Assembly (NCBI RefSeq): GCF_001667775.1
Contig: NZ_LZJI01000183.1
Span: forward strand, 1 to 64,000
Direction: 5' to 3'
Source of the DNA: Mycobacterium sp. E1747
GTDB taxonomy: Bacteria; Actinomycetota; Actinomycetes; Mycobacteriales; Mycobacteriaceae
Length of the DNA stretch: 64,000 bases
A program made the position numbers and the translations under genes. This document shows positions 45,733 through 56,600 of the stretch, in pieces. The notes beneath the pieces were generated by a model, which was given only the letters and a program-made list of their open reading frames with translations, had not been told where the DNA came from and did not search any database. Positions within the stretch are counted from its first letter, which is position 1, and each line of letters opens with the position of its first letter.

Positions 45733-46502
45733 CGTACTCACACCCGTCCTCGATGCAGGGCCACGTCGCCGTTGTCACCGGCGCCGCCCAGGGCGTCGGC
45801 AAGGGGGTCGCCGCGGCCCTGCTGGAACGCGGCGCCTCGGTGCTGCTGGTCGACCTCCAGCACGAGTTACTCGGCGCGACGACGGCGGAGCTCTCGTCGA
45901 TGGGCCGCGTCGAGAAGCTGACCGCCGACCTGCGCGACCCGGACAGCGCCCAGCGCATCGTGGCGGCCGCGGTCGACGCCTTCGGCACGGTCCACGGACT
46001 GGTCAACAACGCGATCGCCACCAACGAGCCCAAGGCCTTCGTCGACATCACCACCGAGGATTTCGCGCTCGGTCACGACGTCGGGCCGCGGGCAACTTTC
46101 CTGCTGATGCAGGCCGCGCACCCCGTGATGGTCGAGGCGGGGGGTGGCTCGATCGTCAACCTCGGCTCGGGGACGGGAACCGGCGGCGAACCCCGGTGGG
46201 GCGGGTACGCCGCCGCCAAGGAGGCCATTCGAGGCCTGTCGAAGGTCGCCGCCCTCGAATGGGGACGTGACAACATCCGCGTCAACGTCATCTGCCCGTT
46301 CGCCGAGTCAGAGGGCGTCAAGCTCTGGAAAGAGTTCGCACCCAAGGACTATGCGAAGGCGGTCAGCCGCGTTCCGATGAAGCGCATCGGCGATGTCCGC
46401 ACCGACGTCGGCGCGCTGGTGGCCTTCCTGCTCGGCACCGACGCCACGTTCATCACCGGGCAGACCATCCACGTCGACGGTGGAATCGGCTGCTTCCGAT
46501 GA
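45729..46502 (+). CDS. Short-chain dehydrogenase/reductase
   Basis: 257 residues from ATG 45729. Classical SDR motifs are VVTGAAQGVGKGVA (cofactor), LVNNAIA, SIVNLGSGTG (catalytic Ser region), YAAAKEAIRGL (Tyr and Lys) and ITGQTIHVDGG at the end. VDL at the end of strand 2 suggests NAD(H) preference. Its start overlaps the VOC stub stop, and its own stop overlaps the TetR start. The decayed SDR upstream on the other strand may once have been a related activity. Confidence 0.92.
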   Translation: MTYSHPSSMQGHVAVVTGAAQGVGKGVAAALLERGASVLLVDLQHELLGATTAELSSMGRVEKLTADLRDPDSAQRIVAAAVDAFGTVHGLVNNAIATNEPKAFVDITTEDFALGHDVGPRATFLLMQAAHPVMVEAGGGSIVNLGSGTGTGGEPRWGGYAAAKEAIRGLSKVAALEWGRDNIRVNVICPFAESEGVKLWKEFAPKDYAKAVSRVPMKRIGDVRTDVGALVAFLLGTDATFITGQTIHVDGGIGCFR

Positions 46503-47101
46503 GCGGGCCGTCGCTGCGCGATCGGCAGCGCGCACAGATCCGGGCCGACATCAGGCGCGCGGCGTTCCGGCTGTTCGTCGAACGCGGATACGACGCCGTG
46601 ACAACGGAGGAAATCGCCGCCGCCGCAGGCGTTTCCCCGCGCACCTTCTTCCGGCACGTTCCGACGAAAGAAGCGCTGTTGCTGGCCCCCGTTCGCCATG
46701 GTGGCGCCGCTATCGTGAACCTCCTCGAACAGCGGCCCGCCAACGAGTCCCCGGACGTCGCGTTGATCAACGCTATCGTCATGCGCACCCGGTCCTTCGA
46801 ACAGGCCGACACCGAGGAATGGCGAGAGGCCCTGCTGGTCGCCCCCGACCTGCTTCGCAAGGTCACCGTGCAGACCCCCGCCGACAAGGAACGGGCGGCC
46901 AAGCTGATCGCCAAACGCATGGGCGTGAACCCCGACGTGGACATTCGCCCGGGTCTCCTCGTCCAATTAGCCTTCGCTGCAGCGGATTTCGGATTCCAGC
47001 GGTGGGTTAGACAGTCCGGGCGCTCCTGGCCGCTGGACCGTTATGTCACCGAGGCCCTCGAAGCGGTCAAGAGCCCGCACTGGAAACGCAAGCGCGCCTG
47101 A
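46499..47101 (+). CDS. TetR family transcriptional regulator
   Basis: 200 residues from ATG 46499, coupled to the SDR by ATGA. The helix-turn-helix is TTEEIAAAAGVSPRTFFRHV (residues ~34-53), followed by an all-helical C-terminal domain. As last gene of the operon, it probably represses the palindrome at 44509. Its stop abuts the convergent hydroxyacid dehydrogenase gene. Confidence 0.9.
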   Translation: MSGPSLRDRQRAQIRADIRRAAFRLFVERGYDAVTTEEIAAAAGVSPRTFFRHVPTKEALLLAPVRHGGAAIVNLLEQRPANESPDVALINAIVMRTRSFEQADTEEWREALLVAPDLLRKVTVQTPADKERAAKLIAKRMGVNPDVDIRPGLLVQLAFAAADFGFQRWVRQSGRSWPLDRYVTEALEAVKSPHWKRKRA

Positions 47102-48088
47102 TCAACCGAGGTTGGCGATCCGGACCGGGGTCCCGTCCAGCCACGCGACCACCGCCTCCACGGTGTCGGCGTAAAAGGCGCTGAGCATCTCGCGAGTGAC
47201 ATACCCCAGGTGGGGAGAAAGGGTGACGTTCGGAATCCGCCGCAACGGGTGCTCAGGCGGCAGCGGTTCGACGTCGTAGACGTCGAGACCGGCGCCGGCG
47301 ATGCGCCGCGTCGTCAACGCGGTCATCAAGGCGGCCTCGTCGACGATCGGCCCCCGCGAGGAGTTGATCAGGTAGGCGTGCGGCTTCATCAGGGCGAGTT
47401 CGGGGCGGCCGACCAGCCCTCGGGTGCGTTCCGAAAGCACGACGTGAATGGAGACGATGTCGGATTCCTCGAACAGCACCGCCTTCTCGACCCGGCGCGC
47501 GCCAGCGGCCGCGGCCGCATCCGCGGTCAGGTTTTGGCTCCACGCAATGACTTCCATGCCGAACACCCGCCCGTATTCGGCCATCCAGGCGCCCACCCGC
47601 CCGAGGCCCAGCAGTCCGAGCGTCTTGCCGGAAAGGGTGAGCCCGGTCGTCGTTTGCCAGCCGCCGTCCCGCATGCGGCGGTGTTCCTCGGCCAAGTTCC
47701 GCACCGTGGCGATCAGCAATCCCCAGGCGAATTCGGGGGTGGCGTCGTGCACGGCTCGAAATCGCGGATGGGCGAAGTCGGTATGGGCGACGAGGATCCC
47801 CCGCTCGGTGGCTGCAGCCAGGTCCAGGTTGGGCAGGCTCCTCCCGACGATGGTGATCAGCTTCAGGTTCGGCAGCCGGTCGAGCAGCGTGCGCGGCAGC
47901 GCCATTCGCTCACGCATTGTGCAGATGACGTCGAAGGGCCGCAGGGCGTGGGCGGCCTCATCCTCACCGAGGTGCCGATCGAAAACGGTTACGCGGGAAC
48001 GGGTTTGCACCGGTGACCAGTCGGCGAGCCGCAGGGCCGCGCCAGCGTAGTCGTCCAGAATGGCCACCTGGGGCGTGGGGTCACCCAT
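47102..48088 (-). CDS. D-2-hydroxyacid dehydrogenase
   Basis: 328 residues from ATG 48088. NAD-binding GLGRVGAWMAEYGRVFG, catalytic Arg in LINSSRGPIVDEAAL, Glu in GLDVYDVEPLPPEHP and His in VTLSPHLGYVT match the D-isomer-specific family (phosphoglycerate/glycerate dehydrogenase type). The N-terminal domain is divergent and has no ACT or regulatory tail, so it is not SerA. The substrate is not determined. It is divergent from a small membrane protein gene. Confidence 0.92.
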   Translation of the reverse strand: MGDPTPQVAILDDYAGAALRLADWSPVQTRSRVTVFDRHLGEDEAAHALRPFDVICTMRERMALPRTLLDRLPNLKLITIVGRSLPNLDLAAATERGILVAHTDFAHPRFRAVHDATPEFAWGLLIATVRNLAEEHRRMRDGGWQTTTGLTLSGKTLGLLGLGRVGAWMAEYGRVFGMEVIAWSQNLTADAAAAAGARRVEKAVLFEESDIVSIHVVLSERTRGLVGRPELALMKPHAYLINSSRGPIVDEAALMTALTTRRIAGAGLDVYDVEPLPPEHPLRRIPNVTLSPHLGYVTREMLSAFYADTVEAVVAWLDGTPVRIANLG

Positions 48089-48110
48089 CCCACCATTGAA
48101 GCACCGACCG

Positions 48111-48116
48111 CATACT
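48111..48116 (+). promoter_or_regulatory. -10 box CATACT of the membrane protein gene
   Basis: CATACT ends 6 nt before GTG 48123, which fits a leaderless start there; an in-frame ATG follows at 48126. Confidence 0.4.
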
Positions 48117-48122
48117 GGTCTG

Positions 48123-49127
48123 GTGATGCGTCGGCTCGCTCTCGCTGTGGTCGCGGCGACATGGGCGATCAGCGGTGCACTGATGGCCTTCAACCCGCCA
48201 CCGCACGGCTTCCGCCGAGCGGCCGCGCTCCCGTTCCTCGGTTGGGTCGCGATGGTGGGCGGCATCTACATCGCAGTCAAGGTGCTCCGCACGCCGGACA
48301 CCGCGGACAGCGGAAAACCGCCGCGGCATGCCAGCGGCGAAGAGCCGAGTATGCGCGACTCGGTCAAGTTCGTCGTCGCCACCGTGTTACTCCCCTTCTG
48401 CGGTGGGTTCGTGCTCTGGCAAGGCATCGACAGGGGCCTGCTGTCGCTGGTCGGATTGGGACTCGCCGCCCTGTCCAGCTTGCCGTTGGCGATACCGCTG
48501 GCGGTCCCGATGCTGAAGTGGTTGTTCGGTCGGGCTCGCGGGCGGATAGGGCAGATCGGTGCTGCTGTGCGGATCGACATGCACCGGGCGGCCGAGATAG
48601 GGAAAAGCGCGCTGCGGACAGGTCGGCCGGTCACAGATCTTGCACCCAGCTCCGATCGGCACCGTCGCCTCGCCGTCCGCCAGATCGATGCCGACGGAGT
48701 AGACGAGCTGCTCCGCGTGCGCGATATCGCATCCGAGCCCGATGGCGAAACGTTTGTCCGGCCCGAGGTAGCGGGCGGCCTCGGTGGCGGTCGAACGCGC
48801 GATCCAGAAATAGGTTCGCGCGTCGGGCATCTGGGCCACCTGGGTGAGGAATTGACCCGGGCGGGTAAACGCGTGGTGCACGACCCAGAGCGGACAGTTC
48901 CCCCCGACGCGGGAGAAGTGAAAGGCCGTCGCGGACTGTCGTTTCGAGATGTTTCCGGCACTGTCCGTGCGGACGAAGATGAAGGGGACGCCGCGCGCGT
49001 TCGGTCGTTGCAGGGTGGACAGGCGGTGGCACACAGTTTCGAAACCCACCTCGAAACGCCTTGCCAGGTGGTCGATGTCGTAGCGTGCCGCCTCGGCGGC
49101 GTCGAGGAACACCCGGTAGGGCAGTAG
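48123..49127 (+). CDS. Integral membrane protein whose frame runs into the antisense of prpR
   Basis: The first ~140 codons look genuine. There are membrane helices at residues ~4-20, 33-52, 78-100 and 104-130, ending in [16 protein letters not shown] near 48540. From there to the stop at 49127 the frame is the exact antisense of prpR, with shadow-like composition and no hydrophobic segments. The natural stop therefore seems to have been lost, probably by a deletion at the junction with prpR. The protein may carry a ~190-residue non-native tail. The function of the membrane part is unknown. Confidence 0.55.
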   Translation: MMRRLALAVVAATWAISGALMAFNPPPHGFRRAAALPFLGWVAMVGGIYIAVKVLRTPDTADSGKPPRHASGEEPSMRDSVKFVVATVLLPFCGGFVLWQGIDRGLLSLVGLGLAALSSLPLAIPLAVPMLKWLFGRARGRIGQIGAAVRIDMHRAAEIGKSALRTGRPVTDLAPSSDRHRRLAVRQIDADGVDELLRVRDIASEPDGETFVRPEVAGGLGGGRTRDPEIGSRVGHLGHLGEELTRAGKRVVHDPERTVPPDAGEVKGRRGLSFRDVSGTVRADEDEGDAARVRSLQGGQAVAHSFETHLETPCQVVDVVACRLGGVEEHPVGQ

Positions 49128-49943
49128 CAGCGCGCCGGCGAAGTAGTTGGCCAGCCCGATGCGGGCCACGCCGCGTGCGTCGTCGCTGAGTTGGTCGTCG
49201 GCGCCGACGATGCCGGTGATCAAAGGCCCCTGGGTGAGCAGGGCGATCTGGGTGGCTAGCTGGAAGGCGCGCTGGCCGGGATGGAGCCATCGCGCCAGAT
49301 ACAAACTGTTCGATTCGGGGTGAAAGAGCCTCTTGGCGTTGGGATCCAGCACCCGCCCGTCGTCCACTACGACGGTGACGCCGAGTCGGTCGGCAAGCAT
49401 TTCCGCCAGCTGCCCGTCGAGCCCGCCAATCCGCAGCCCGGTCCGCACGAACAGTTCCTCGGCCGCGAGGTCGAGCTCCCCGATGTAGTTCTTGCGGTCG
49501 TAGAAGAAGTCGCGCACCTCCTCAAACGGCATGGGCTGCTGCGCGATTGTCGGGGTGTCGATATTGGCGCGACTATGCAGCGCTTCCAGGTCCGCAGTGG
49601 CATCGTGCAACCGGCGGTGCAGGTTGACCAGGGTCTGACCGACGGCCGGCATACGGGCGACCAACTCCTCGATTTGGCCGGCGGTCGCGGACGTATCGGC
49701 GAGGACCTCCCGCAGGTCCGAAACCAGGCGCGCATCGGAATCGGGCGCGAAGTATTGGGCGGGCAGGTCGAATCGCTCGGTGAGGGCGAGCAACACCGGA
49801 ACGGTGATCGGCCGCTGGTCGTTTTCCAGTTGATTGACATAGCTGGTCGATAGTTCCAGGAGGCGCGCGAGTGCCACCTGGGTCAGCCCATGCTCTTCGC
49901 GTAACCGCCGTAGCCGCGCTCCGGCGAACGTCTTCGCCACCAC
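48387..49943 (-). CDS. prpR: Methylcitrate-cycle regulator PrpR (RamB/ScfR type)
   Basis: 518 residues from GTG 49943; TAGGGT (49951-49956) precedes it by 7 nt, so a leaderless start is likely. An N-terminal XRE helix-turn-helix ([21 protein letters not shown]) and an IrrE/ImmA-like region (degenerate, HPESN) lead to the short-chain fatty-acid regulator C-domain. That domain has four Cys in [20 protein letters not shown]. In M. tuberculosis PrpR (Rv1129c) activates prpDC on propionate. Divergence from prpD fits. After DLPYPP the last ~50 residues ([16 protein letters not shown]...) look non-native and overlap the convergent membrane gene. Confidence 0.9.
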   Translation of the reverse strand: MVAKTFAGARLRRLREEHGLTQVALARLLELSTSYVNQLENDQRPITVPVLLALTERFDLPAQYFAPDSDARLVSDLREVLADTSATAGQIEELVARMPAVGQTLVNLHRRLHDATADLEALHSRANIDTPTIAQQPMPFEEVRDFFYDRKNYIGELDLAAEELFVRTGLRIGGLDGQLAEMLADRLGVTVVVDDGRVLDPNAKRLFHPESNSLYLARWLHPGQRAFQLATQIALLTQGPLITGIVGADDQLSDDARGVARIGLANYFAGALLLPYRVFLDAAEAARYDIDHLARRFEVGFETVCHRLSTLQRPNARGVPFIFVRTDSAGNISKRQSATAFHFSRVGGNCPLWVVHHAFTRPGQFLTQVAQMPDARTYFWIARSTATEAARYLGPDKRFAIGLGCDIAHAEQLVYSVGIDLADGEATVPIGAGCKICDRPTCPQRAFPYLGRPVHVDPHSSTDLPYPPASPTEQPLQHRDRQRYRQRQAGQGGESQSDQRQQAPVDALPEHEPTAEGE

Positions 49944-49950
49944 CCGTGTC

Positions 49951-49956
49951 ACCCTA
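49951..49956 (-). promoter_or_regulatory. -10 box TAGGGT of prpR
   Basis: On the minus strand TAGGGT is followed by seven bases and then GTG 49943, supporting a leaderless prpR transcript. Confidence 0.45.
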
Positions 49957-49976
49957 CGCCGCACCCTTACACAACA

Positions 49977-49998
49977 TTCGCAGAAAGTTGCAGCAAAG
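49977..49998. promoter_or_regulatory. Tandem 11-mers, candidate PrpR binding site
   Basis: TTCGCAGAAAG and TTGCAGCAAAG are directly adjacent direct repeats in the 118-bp prpR/prpD intergenic region. They resemble the TTTGCAAA-type sites bound by RamB and PrpR regulators. Their place upstream of prpD suits activation, and binding is inferred. Confidence 0.4.
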
Positions 49999-50061
49999 GA
50001 CACAGTATTACGCTTTTACAGGGGATTTACCGCCGCAATGCCCGTGCGTACTGTGCGGCTT

Positions 50062-51567
50062 ATGCGGATACATCAGGTTCGAACCCGGCGCAGCGCCGAG
50101 GACTTTCCCCGTCGTGAGCACTTGGCTTCGAAGATCGCCGAGGTGGCCACGGATCCGGTTCCGGTGCCCGCGGAAACCGAGGCGATGGTCATCAACCGCA
50201 TCATCGACAACGCTGCCGTGTCGGCCGCGTCGGTCATCCGCCGCCCGGTAGCCGCCGCCCGTGCCCAGGCGAGCGCCCACCCGAATTCGTTCAAGGGCGC
50301 CAAGGTCTTCGGGATCCAGGGCGATTACTCCCCCGAGTGGGCGGCCTGGGCCAACGGGGTTGCCGTGCGCGAATTGGACTTCCACGACACGTTTTTGGCC
50401 GCCGAGTATTCCCACCCGGGGGACAACATCCCCCCGCTGGTGGCCGTCGCCCAGCACCTCGGGATCAGCGGGGCCGACCTGACCCGCGGCATCGCGACCG
50501 CTTACGAGATTCAGATCGATCTGGCCAAGGGAATCTGCTTGCACGAGCACAAGGTTGACCACGTTGCCCACCTGGGGCCGTCGGTGGCCGCTGGCCTGGG
50601 AACCATGCTGCGTCTCGACAAGGAGATCATCTACTCCGCGATCGGCCAGGCGCTGCACCTGACCACCTCCACCCGGCAGTCGCGCAAGGGCCTCATCTCC
50701 AGCTGGAAGGCGTACGCGCCGGCCTGGGCGAGCAAGGTCGCCATCGAGTCCATCGACCGGGCCATGCGCGGCGAGGGCGCGCCCGCCCCCATCTGGGAGG
50801 GCGAGGACGGCGTCATCGCCTGGCTGCTGTCGGGACCCGAACATACCTACCGCGTTCCCCTGCCCGAGCCCGGCGAGCCGAAGCGGGCCATCCTGGACAG
50901 CTACACCAAGGAACACTCGGCGGAATACCAAAGCCAGGCCCTGATCGACCTCGCCCGTCGGTTGCGCGAACGGATCGGCGACTTGGGCCAGATCGCCACG
51001 ATCGTGCTGCACACCAGCCACCACACCCACTACGTGATCGGCACCGGTTCGCAAGACCCGCAGAAGTTCGATCCGGATGCTTCCCGCGAGACGCTAGACC
51101 ACTCGGTGATGTACATCTTCGCGGTCGCATTGGAGGACGGCACCTGGCACCATGAGCGGTCCTATGCCCCGAGGCGAGCGCACCGGCCCGAAACCATCGC
51201 GTTGTGGCACAAGATCTCCACACGCGAGGACCCCGAATGGACCCGGCGATACCACTCCACCGACCCGGCTGAAAAGGCGTTCGGCGCCCGCGCGGAGGTC
51301 ACACTCACCAACGGTGAGGTCATTGTCGATGAGATCGCCGTCGCCGACGCGCATCCACTGGGCGCCCGGCCTTTTGAGCGCAAGGAGTATATCGGGAAGT
51401 TCACCGAGCTCGCGGACGGCATTGTCTCCGAGGCGGAGCAGCAGCGGTTCCTCTCTGCGGCGGAAGCCCTTCCGGACCTGCAAGCGGGGGCGTTAGGCGC
51501 GCTCAACGTCACAGTCGGTCAGCACGTGTTCGACGCGGCGCCGACCGTAGCACCGGGAATCTTCTGA
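50062..51567 (+). CDS. prpD: 2-methylcitrate dehydratase PrpD
   Basis: 501 residues from ATG 50062 ([14 protein letters not shown]); an ATG at 50038 is also in frame. Typical MmgE/PrpD blocks are [53 protein letters not shown] and [18 protein letters not shown]. The enzyme dehydrates 2-methylcitrate to 2-methyl-cis-aconitate in propionate breakdown. It is the first gene of prpDBC-pyc, and its stop overlaps the prpB start (TGATG). It probably depends on PrpR. Confidence 0.96.
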   Translation: MRIHQVRTRRSAEDFPRREHLASKIAEVATDPVPVPAETEAMVINRIIDNAAVSAASVIRRPVAAARAQASAHPNSFKGAKVFGIQGDYSPEWAAWANGVAVRELDFHDTFLAAEYSHPGDNIPPLVAVAQHLGISGADLTRGIATAYEIQIDLAKGICLHEHKVDHVAHLGPSVAAGLGTMLRLDKEIIYSAIGQALHLTTSTRQSRKGLISSWKAYAPAWASKVAIESIDRAMRGEGAPAPIWEGEDGVIAWLLSGPEHTYRVPLPEPGEPKRAILDSYTKEHSAEYQSQALIDLARRLRERIGDLGQIATIVLHTSHHTHYVIGTGSQDPQKFDPDASRETLDHSVMYIFAVALEDGTWHHERSYAPRRAHRPETIALWHKISTREDPEWTRRYHSTDPAEKAFGARAEVTLTNGEVIVDEIAVADAHPLGARPFERKEYIGKFTELADGIVSEAEQQRFLSAAEALPDLQAGALGALNVTVGQHVFDAAPTVAPGIF

Positions 51568-52484
51568 TGAGCGGTCTCCTCGGCGGTGCCCTGCCTGTAT
51601 CCCGGAAGCGCGCCGGCTTCCGTGAAGGGCTGAAAAGTGGTCGTTTGCAACGGTTTCCGGGGGCATTTTCACCACTGGTTGCCAAGCTGATCGGTGAGCT
51701 CGGGTTTGACGGCGTTTATGTGTCCGGGGCAGTGCTGTCGGCCGACCTCGGCCTGCCCGACATCGGGCTGACCACCCTGACTGAGGTGGCCGGTCGCGGC
51801 GCACAGATCGCCGCGGTGACCGACCTGCCCACCCTGATCGACGCCGACACCGGGTTCGGCGAACCGATGAGCGCCGCCCGCACCGTGACGATGTTGGAAG
51901 ACGCCGGGCTGGCGGGCTGCCACCTGGAGGATCAGGAGAACCCGAAGCGCTGCGGGCATCTCGACGGCACGGCCGTGGTGCCGGTCGGCGCGATGGTGCG
52001 GCGGCTGCGGGCGGCCGTATCGGCGCGGCGCGACCCGAATTTCGTCATCTGCGCCCGCACCGACGCCGCCGGCATCGAGGGCATCGACGCCGCGATCGAT
52101 CGGGCGAAGGCGTACGCGGACGCGGGCGCCGATTTGATCTTCACCGAGGCGCTGCACACGCCGGCGGAATTCGAGCGGTTTCGTGCGGCCGTCGATACGC
52201 CGTTGCTGGCCAACATGACGGAGTTCGGCAAATCTCCGCTGCTGAGCGCCACGCAGTTGAGCGAGATCGGTTACAACGCGGTCATCTACCCGGTGACCAC
52301 GCTGCGCCTGGCGATGCACGCCGTCGAGCTTGGGCTTCGTGAAATCGCCGATACCGGAACACAATCCGCCTTGCTGGACCGCATGCAGCATCGCGGCCGG
52401 CTCTACGAGTTGCTGCGGTACGCCGAATACAACCGATTCGATTCCGATATCTACAACTTCGCGCTCAAAGGAGTCACGCCGTGA
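51567..52484 (+). CDS. prpB: 2-methylisocitrate lyase PrpB
   Basis: A 305-residue ICL/PEP-mutase superfamily barrel. The catalytic Cys129 lies in KRCGHLDG. Metal-binding acidic residues are in LIDADTGFGEP, and the ICARTDA and EALHTPAEF blocks are conserved. It cleaves 2-methylisocitrate to pyruvate and succinate. M. tuberculosis lacks prpB at its prpDC locus and uses isocitrate lyase instead, so this species has a dedicated enzyme. It is coupled to prpD and prpC by overlapping codons. Confidence 0.96.
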   Translation: MSGLLGGALPVSRKRAGFREGLKSGRLQRFPGAFSPLVAKLIGELGFDGVYVSGAVLSADLGLPDIGLTTLTEVAGRGAQIAAVTDLPTLIDADTGFGEPMSAARTVTMLEDAGLAGCHLEDQENPKRCGHLDGTAVVPVGAMVRRLRAAVSARRDPNFVICARTDAAGIEGIDAAIDRAKAYADAGADLIFTEALHTPAEFERFRAAVDTPLLANMTEFGKSPLLSATQLSEIGYNAVIYPVTTLRLAMHAVELGLREIADTGTQSALLDRMQHRGRLYELLRYAEYNRFDSDIYNFALKGVTP

Positions 52485-53605
52485 GTACCATCGACGACAA
52501 GCCCCGCGTCTTCAAGGGCCTGGCCGGTGTCGTCGTCGACACCACCGCCATCTCCAAGGTGGTCCCGGAGACCAACTCGCTGACCTATCGCGGGTACGCG
52601 GTGCAAGACCTGGCCAAGAATTGCAGCTTCGAGCAGGTGGCGTACCTGCTCTGGCACGGCGAACTGCCCACCGACCACCAGCTGGCACTCTTCACCCAAC
52701 GCGAACGCGCATCGCGCAGGCTGAATAGGACCATGCTGTCGCTGCTGGCGAAGCTGCCCGACACCTGCCATCCAATGGACGTGGTGCGCACGCTGATCAG
52801 TCACATGGGTGCCGAAGACCCCGAGGAGGACGACAGGGACGAGTCGGCCAACTACGCCAAGTCGCTGCGGATGTTGGCGGTCCTGCCAACCATCGTGGCC
52901 GCCGACATGCGGCGCCGGCGCGGCCTAGAACCCATCGCGCCGCACAGCCACATGAGCTACGCCCAGAACTTTCTGCACATGTGCTTCGGCGATGTCCGCG
53001 AGCAGGTGGTAGTCGAGGCGTTCGAGCAGTCGATGGTCCTCTACGCCGAACACAGCTTCAACGCCTCGACGTTCGCGGCGCGGGTAGTCACCTCGACCCA
53101 GTCCGATATCTACAGCGCGGTCACGGCGGCCATCGGCGCGCTGAAAGGTCCGCTGCACGGGGGAGCCAACGAAGCCGTGATGCACGACATGCTCGAAATA
53201 GGCTCAGCGGAAAACGCTTCCGAATGGTTGCGGGGCAAGCTGGCGCGAAAAGAGAAGATCATGGGGTTCGGCCACCGCGTGTACAAAAACGGCGACTCCC
53301 GGGTGCCCACCATGAAGGAGGCGCTCGAGCGGGTGGCCGCCGTGCGCGACGGGCAGAAGTGGCTGGACATCTACGAGGTCCTGGAGAACGGCATGGCCGA
53401 GGCCAACGGCATCAAACCGAACCTCGACTTCCCGACCGGGCCGGCCTACTACCTGATGGGCTTCGACATTGCCTGCTTCACACCCATCTTCGTGATGAGC
53501 AGGATCACCGGATGGACGGCCCACATCATGGAGCAGACCGCATCGAATGCGTTGATACGTCCGCTCAGCGAGTATGTCGGACCGCCGCAACGGGCTCTAT
53601 CGTAA
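52481..53605 (+). CDS. prpC: 2-methylcitrate synthase PrpC
   Basis: 374 residues from GTG 52481, with AAAGGAG upstream and overlap with the prpB stop (GTGA). It is a type II citrate synthase fold. The substrate loop is GPLHGGANEAVM, the catalytic His in MGFGHRVYKNGDSR, and the catalytic Asp in NLDFPTGPAYYLMG. It condenses propionyl-CoA with oxaloacetate and may also make citrate. It is the counterpart of Rv1131. The pyc gene follows after 5 nt. Confidence 0.95.
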   Translation: MSTIDDKPRVFKGLAGVVVDTTAISKVVPETNSLTYRGYAVQDLAKNCSFEQVAYLLWHGELPTDHQLALFTQRERASRRLNRTMLSLLAKLPDTCHPMDVVRTLISHMGAEDPEEDDRDESANYAKSLRMLAVLPTIVAADMRRRRGLEPIAPHSHMSYAQNFLHMCFGDVREQVVVEAFEQSMVLYAEHSFNASTFAARVVTSTQSDIYSAVTAAIGALKGPLHGGANEAVMHDMLEIGSAENASEWLRGKLARKEKIMGFGHRVYKNGDSRVPTMKEALERVAAVRDGQKWLDIYEVLENGMAEANGIKPNLDFPTGPAYYLMGFDIACFTPIFVMSRITGWTAHIMEQTASNALIRPLSEYVGPPQRALS

Positions 53606-53610
53606 CTACC

Positions 53611-56600
53611 GTGTTCGCGAAAGTTCTGGTCGCCAATCGAGGAGAGATCGCGATCCGCGCGTTTCGCGCGGCCTACGAATTGGAACTGGCCACCGTGGCG
53701 ATCTACCCCTACGAGGATCGCAACTCCGTGCATCGGCTGAAAGCCGACGAGTCCTACCAGATCGGCGAGGAGGGGCACCCCGTCCGTGCCTACCTGTCGG
53801 TCGACGAGATCGTCGAAACCGCGCTGGCCTGCGGCGCCGACGCGATCTACCCCGGCTATGGCTTCCTGTCGGAGAACCCGGACCTGGCGGCGGCGTGCGC
53901 GGTGGCGGGCATCACATTCGTCGGCCCGAGCGCGGCAGTACTGGAACTCACGGGCAACAAGTCCCGGGCCGTCGCGGCGGCCCGGGAGGCCGGCCTGCCG
54001 GTGCTCGCCTCTTCGGCGCCTTCAACGTCGGTGGACGAGCTGCTGACGGCCGCCGAGTCGCTGACTTTTCCGTTGTTCGTCAAGGCGGTCGCCGGCGGCG
54101 GCGGCCGCGGCATGCGTCGGGTCGCCGACCCCGCCGCGCTGGCCGAGGCGATCGAGGCGGCGAGCCGCGAGGCCGAATCCGCGTTCGGTGACGCCTCGGT
54201 GTTCCTCGAGCAGGCGGTGCTCAACCCGCGCCACATCGAGGTCCAGGTGTTGGCCGACAACCACGGCAACGTCATCCACCTCTACGAGCGCGACTGTAGC
54301 GTCCAGCGCCGACACCAGAAGGTGATCGAGATGGCGCCGGCCCCGAACCTGGATCCCGAACTGCGCCAGCGCATTTGTTCCGACGCGGTGACCTTCGCCC
54401 GCAGCATCGGCTACACGTGCGCCGGCACGGTGGAGTTCCTGCTCGACGAACGCGGCCAGCACGTGTTCATCGAAATGAATCCGCGCATCCAGGTCGAGCA
54501 CACCGTCACCGAGGAGATCACCGACGTCGACCTGGTGTCCGCCCAGCTGCGAATCGCCGGCGGCCAGAAGCTGGAAGAGATTGGCCTCAGCCAGGATTCG
54601 GTCGTCCCGCGCGGTGCGGCGTTGCAGTGCCGCATCACCACCGAGGACCCGGCCAACGGCTTCCGCCCGGACACCGGCCGCATCACCGCATACCGCACCC
54701 CGGGGGGTGCGGGCATCCGGTTGGACGGTGGCACGACGCTGGGCGCGGACGTCAGTGCGCACTTCGACTCGATGCTGATCAAGCTCACCTGCCGGGGCCG
54801 CGACTTCGCCACGGCGGTGCGCCGGGCGCGACGGGCGGTCGCGGAGTTCCGGATCCGCGGTGTCTCGACGAATATCCCGTTCCTGCAGGCGGTTCTGGAC
54901 GACCCTGACTTTCAGGCCGGCCGCATCACCACATCATTCATCGAGGAGCGCCCGCAGCTGCTCACCGCGCGCAGTTCGGCCGACCGCGGCACCAAGATTC
55001 TCACGTACCTGGCCGATGTCACGGTCAACAAGCCCCACGGCGAGCGTCCCTCGACGGTGTACCCGCACGACAAGCTACCCGACATCGATTTGTCGACTGA
55101 CCCGCCGGCGGGATCCAAGCAGCTTCTCGCCAACCTCGGGCCGGAGCGATTCGCAGCATGGCTGCGCGAATCGAGCGCTGTCCACGTCACGGATACCACC
55201 TTTCGCGATGCGCACCAGTCCCTGCTGGCCACGCGGGTGCGCACCAGCGGGCTGATGATGGTGGCTCCCTACATCGCACGAATGCTCCCGCAGTTGTTGT
55301 CGATCGAATGCTGGGGCGGAGCGACATACGATGTCGCGCTGCGGTTTCTGAAGGAGGACCCGTGGGAGCGGCTGGCGGCCTTGCGCGAGGCCATGCCCAA
55401 TATCTGCTTGCAGATGTTGCTGCGCGGACGTAACACCGTTGGCTACACGCCCTATCCGCGGACCGTGACGACGGCGTTCGTGGAGGAAGCGACGACAACC
55501 GGCATTGACATCTTCCGGATCTTCGATGCGTTGAACAACGTCGACTCCATGCGCCCGGCGATCGACGCGGTTCGCGAGACAGGCACCGCGGTGGCCGAGG
55601 TGGCGATGTCTTACACCGGTGATCTCAGCAATCCGGCCGAAGATCTCTACACGCTTGACTATTACTTGAAGTTGGCCGACGAGATCGTCTCAACGGGTGC
55701 GCACGTGCTGGCGATCAAAGACATGGCCGGGTTATTGCGCGCGCCCGCCGCCACGACACTGGTTTCGGCGCTGAAGTCGAGGTTCGACCTCCCAGTACAC
55801 GTGCACACCCACGACACGCCCGGAGGGCAGCTGGCCACCTATGCGGCCGCATGGCTCGCCGGGGCCGACGCGGTGGACGGCGCCGCGGCCCCGCTGGCAG
55901 GAACCACGAGTCAACCGGCGTTGTCTTCCATTGTGGCGGCCGCGGCACACACCCCATACGACACAGGCCTATCGCTGGAGGAGGTCTGCGCCTTAGAGCC
56001 GTATTGGGAGGCGCTGCGCAAGGTGTACGCGCCGTTCGAGTCCGGCCTGCCGGCGCCGACAGGGCGGGTGTACCGGCACGAGATCCCGGGTGGGCAGCTG
56101 TCGAACCTGCGCCAGCAGGCCATCGCGTTGGGTTTTGGTGACCGCTTCGAGGACATCGAAGACGCATACGCCGAAGCCGACGCCATCCTCGGTCGCCTGG
56201 TGAAGGTGACCCCGTCGAGCAAGGTCGTCGGGGACCTCGCGCTGGCACTGGTCGGTGCGGGCGTCAGCGCGCAAGATTTCGCCGCCGACCCCGAGCGTTA
56301 CGACATCCCCGACTCGGTCATTGGCTTCCTTCGCGGGGATCTCGGCAACCCGCCTGGCGGCTGGCCCGAGCCATTGCGCACCGAGGCATTACGAGGCCGC
56401 GAGCCGGCGAAGCCGGAACAACAGCTAACGGACGCAGACAAACGGGCATTGGCAGCGGCGGGCAGCGAGCGCCAGGCGGCGCTGAATCGGCTGCTGTTCC
56501 CCGGGCCGACGAAGGAGCTCGCGGATCATCGTGAGCAGTACGGCGACACGTCGCGCCTGAGCGCAAATCAGTTCTTTTACGGGCTTCGCCAAGGCGACGA

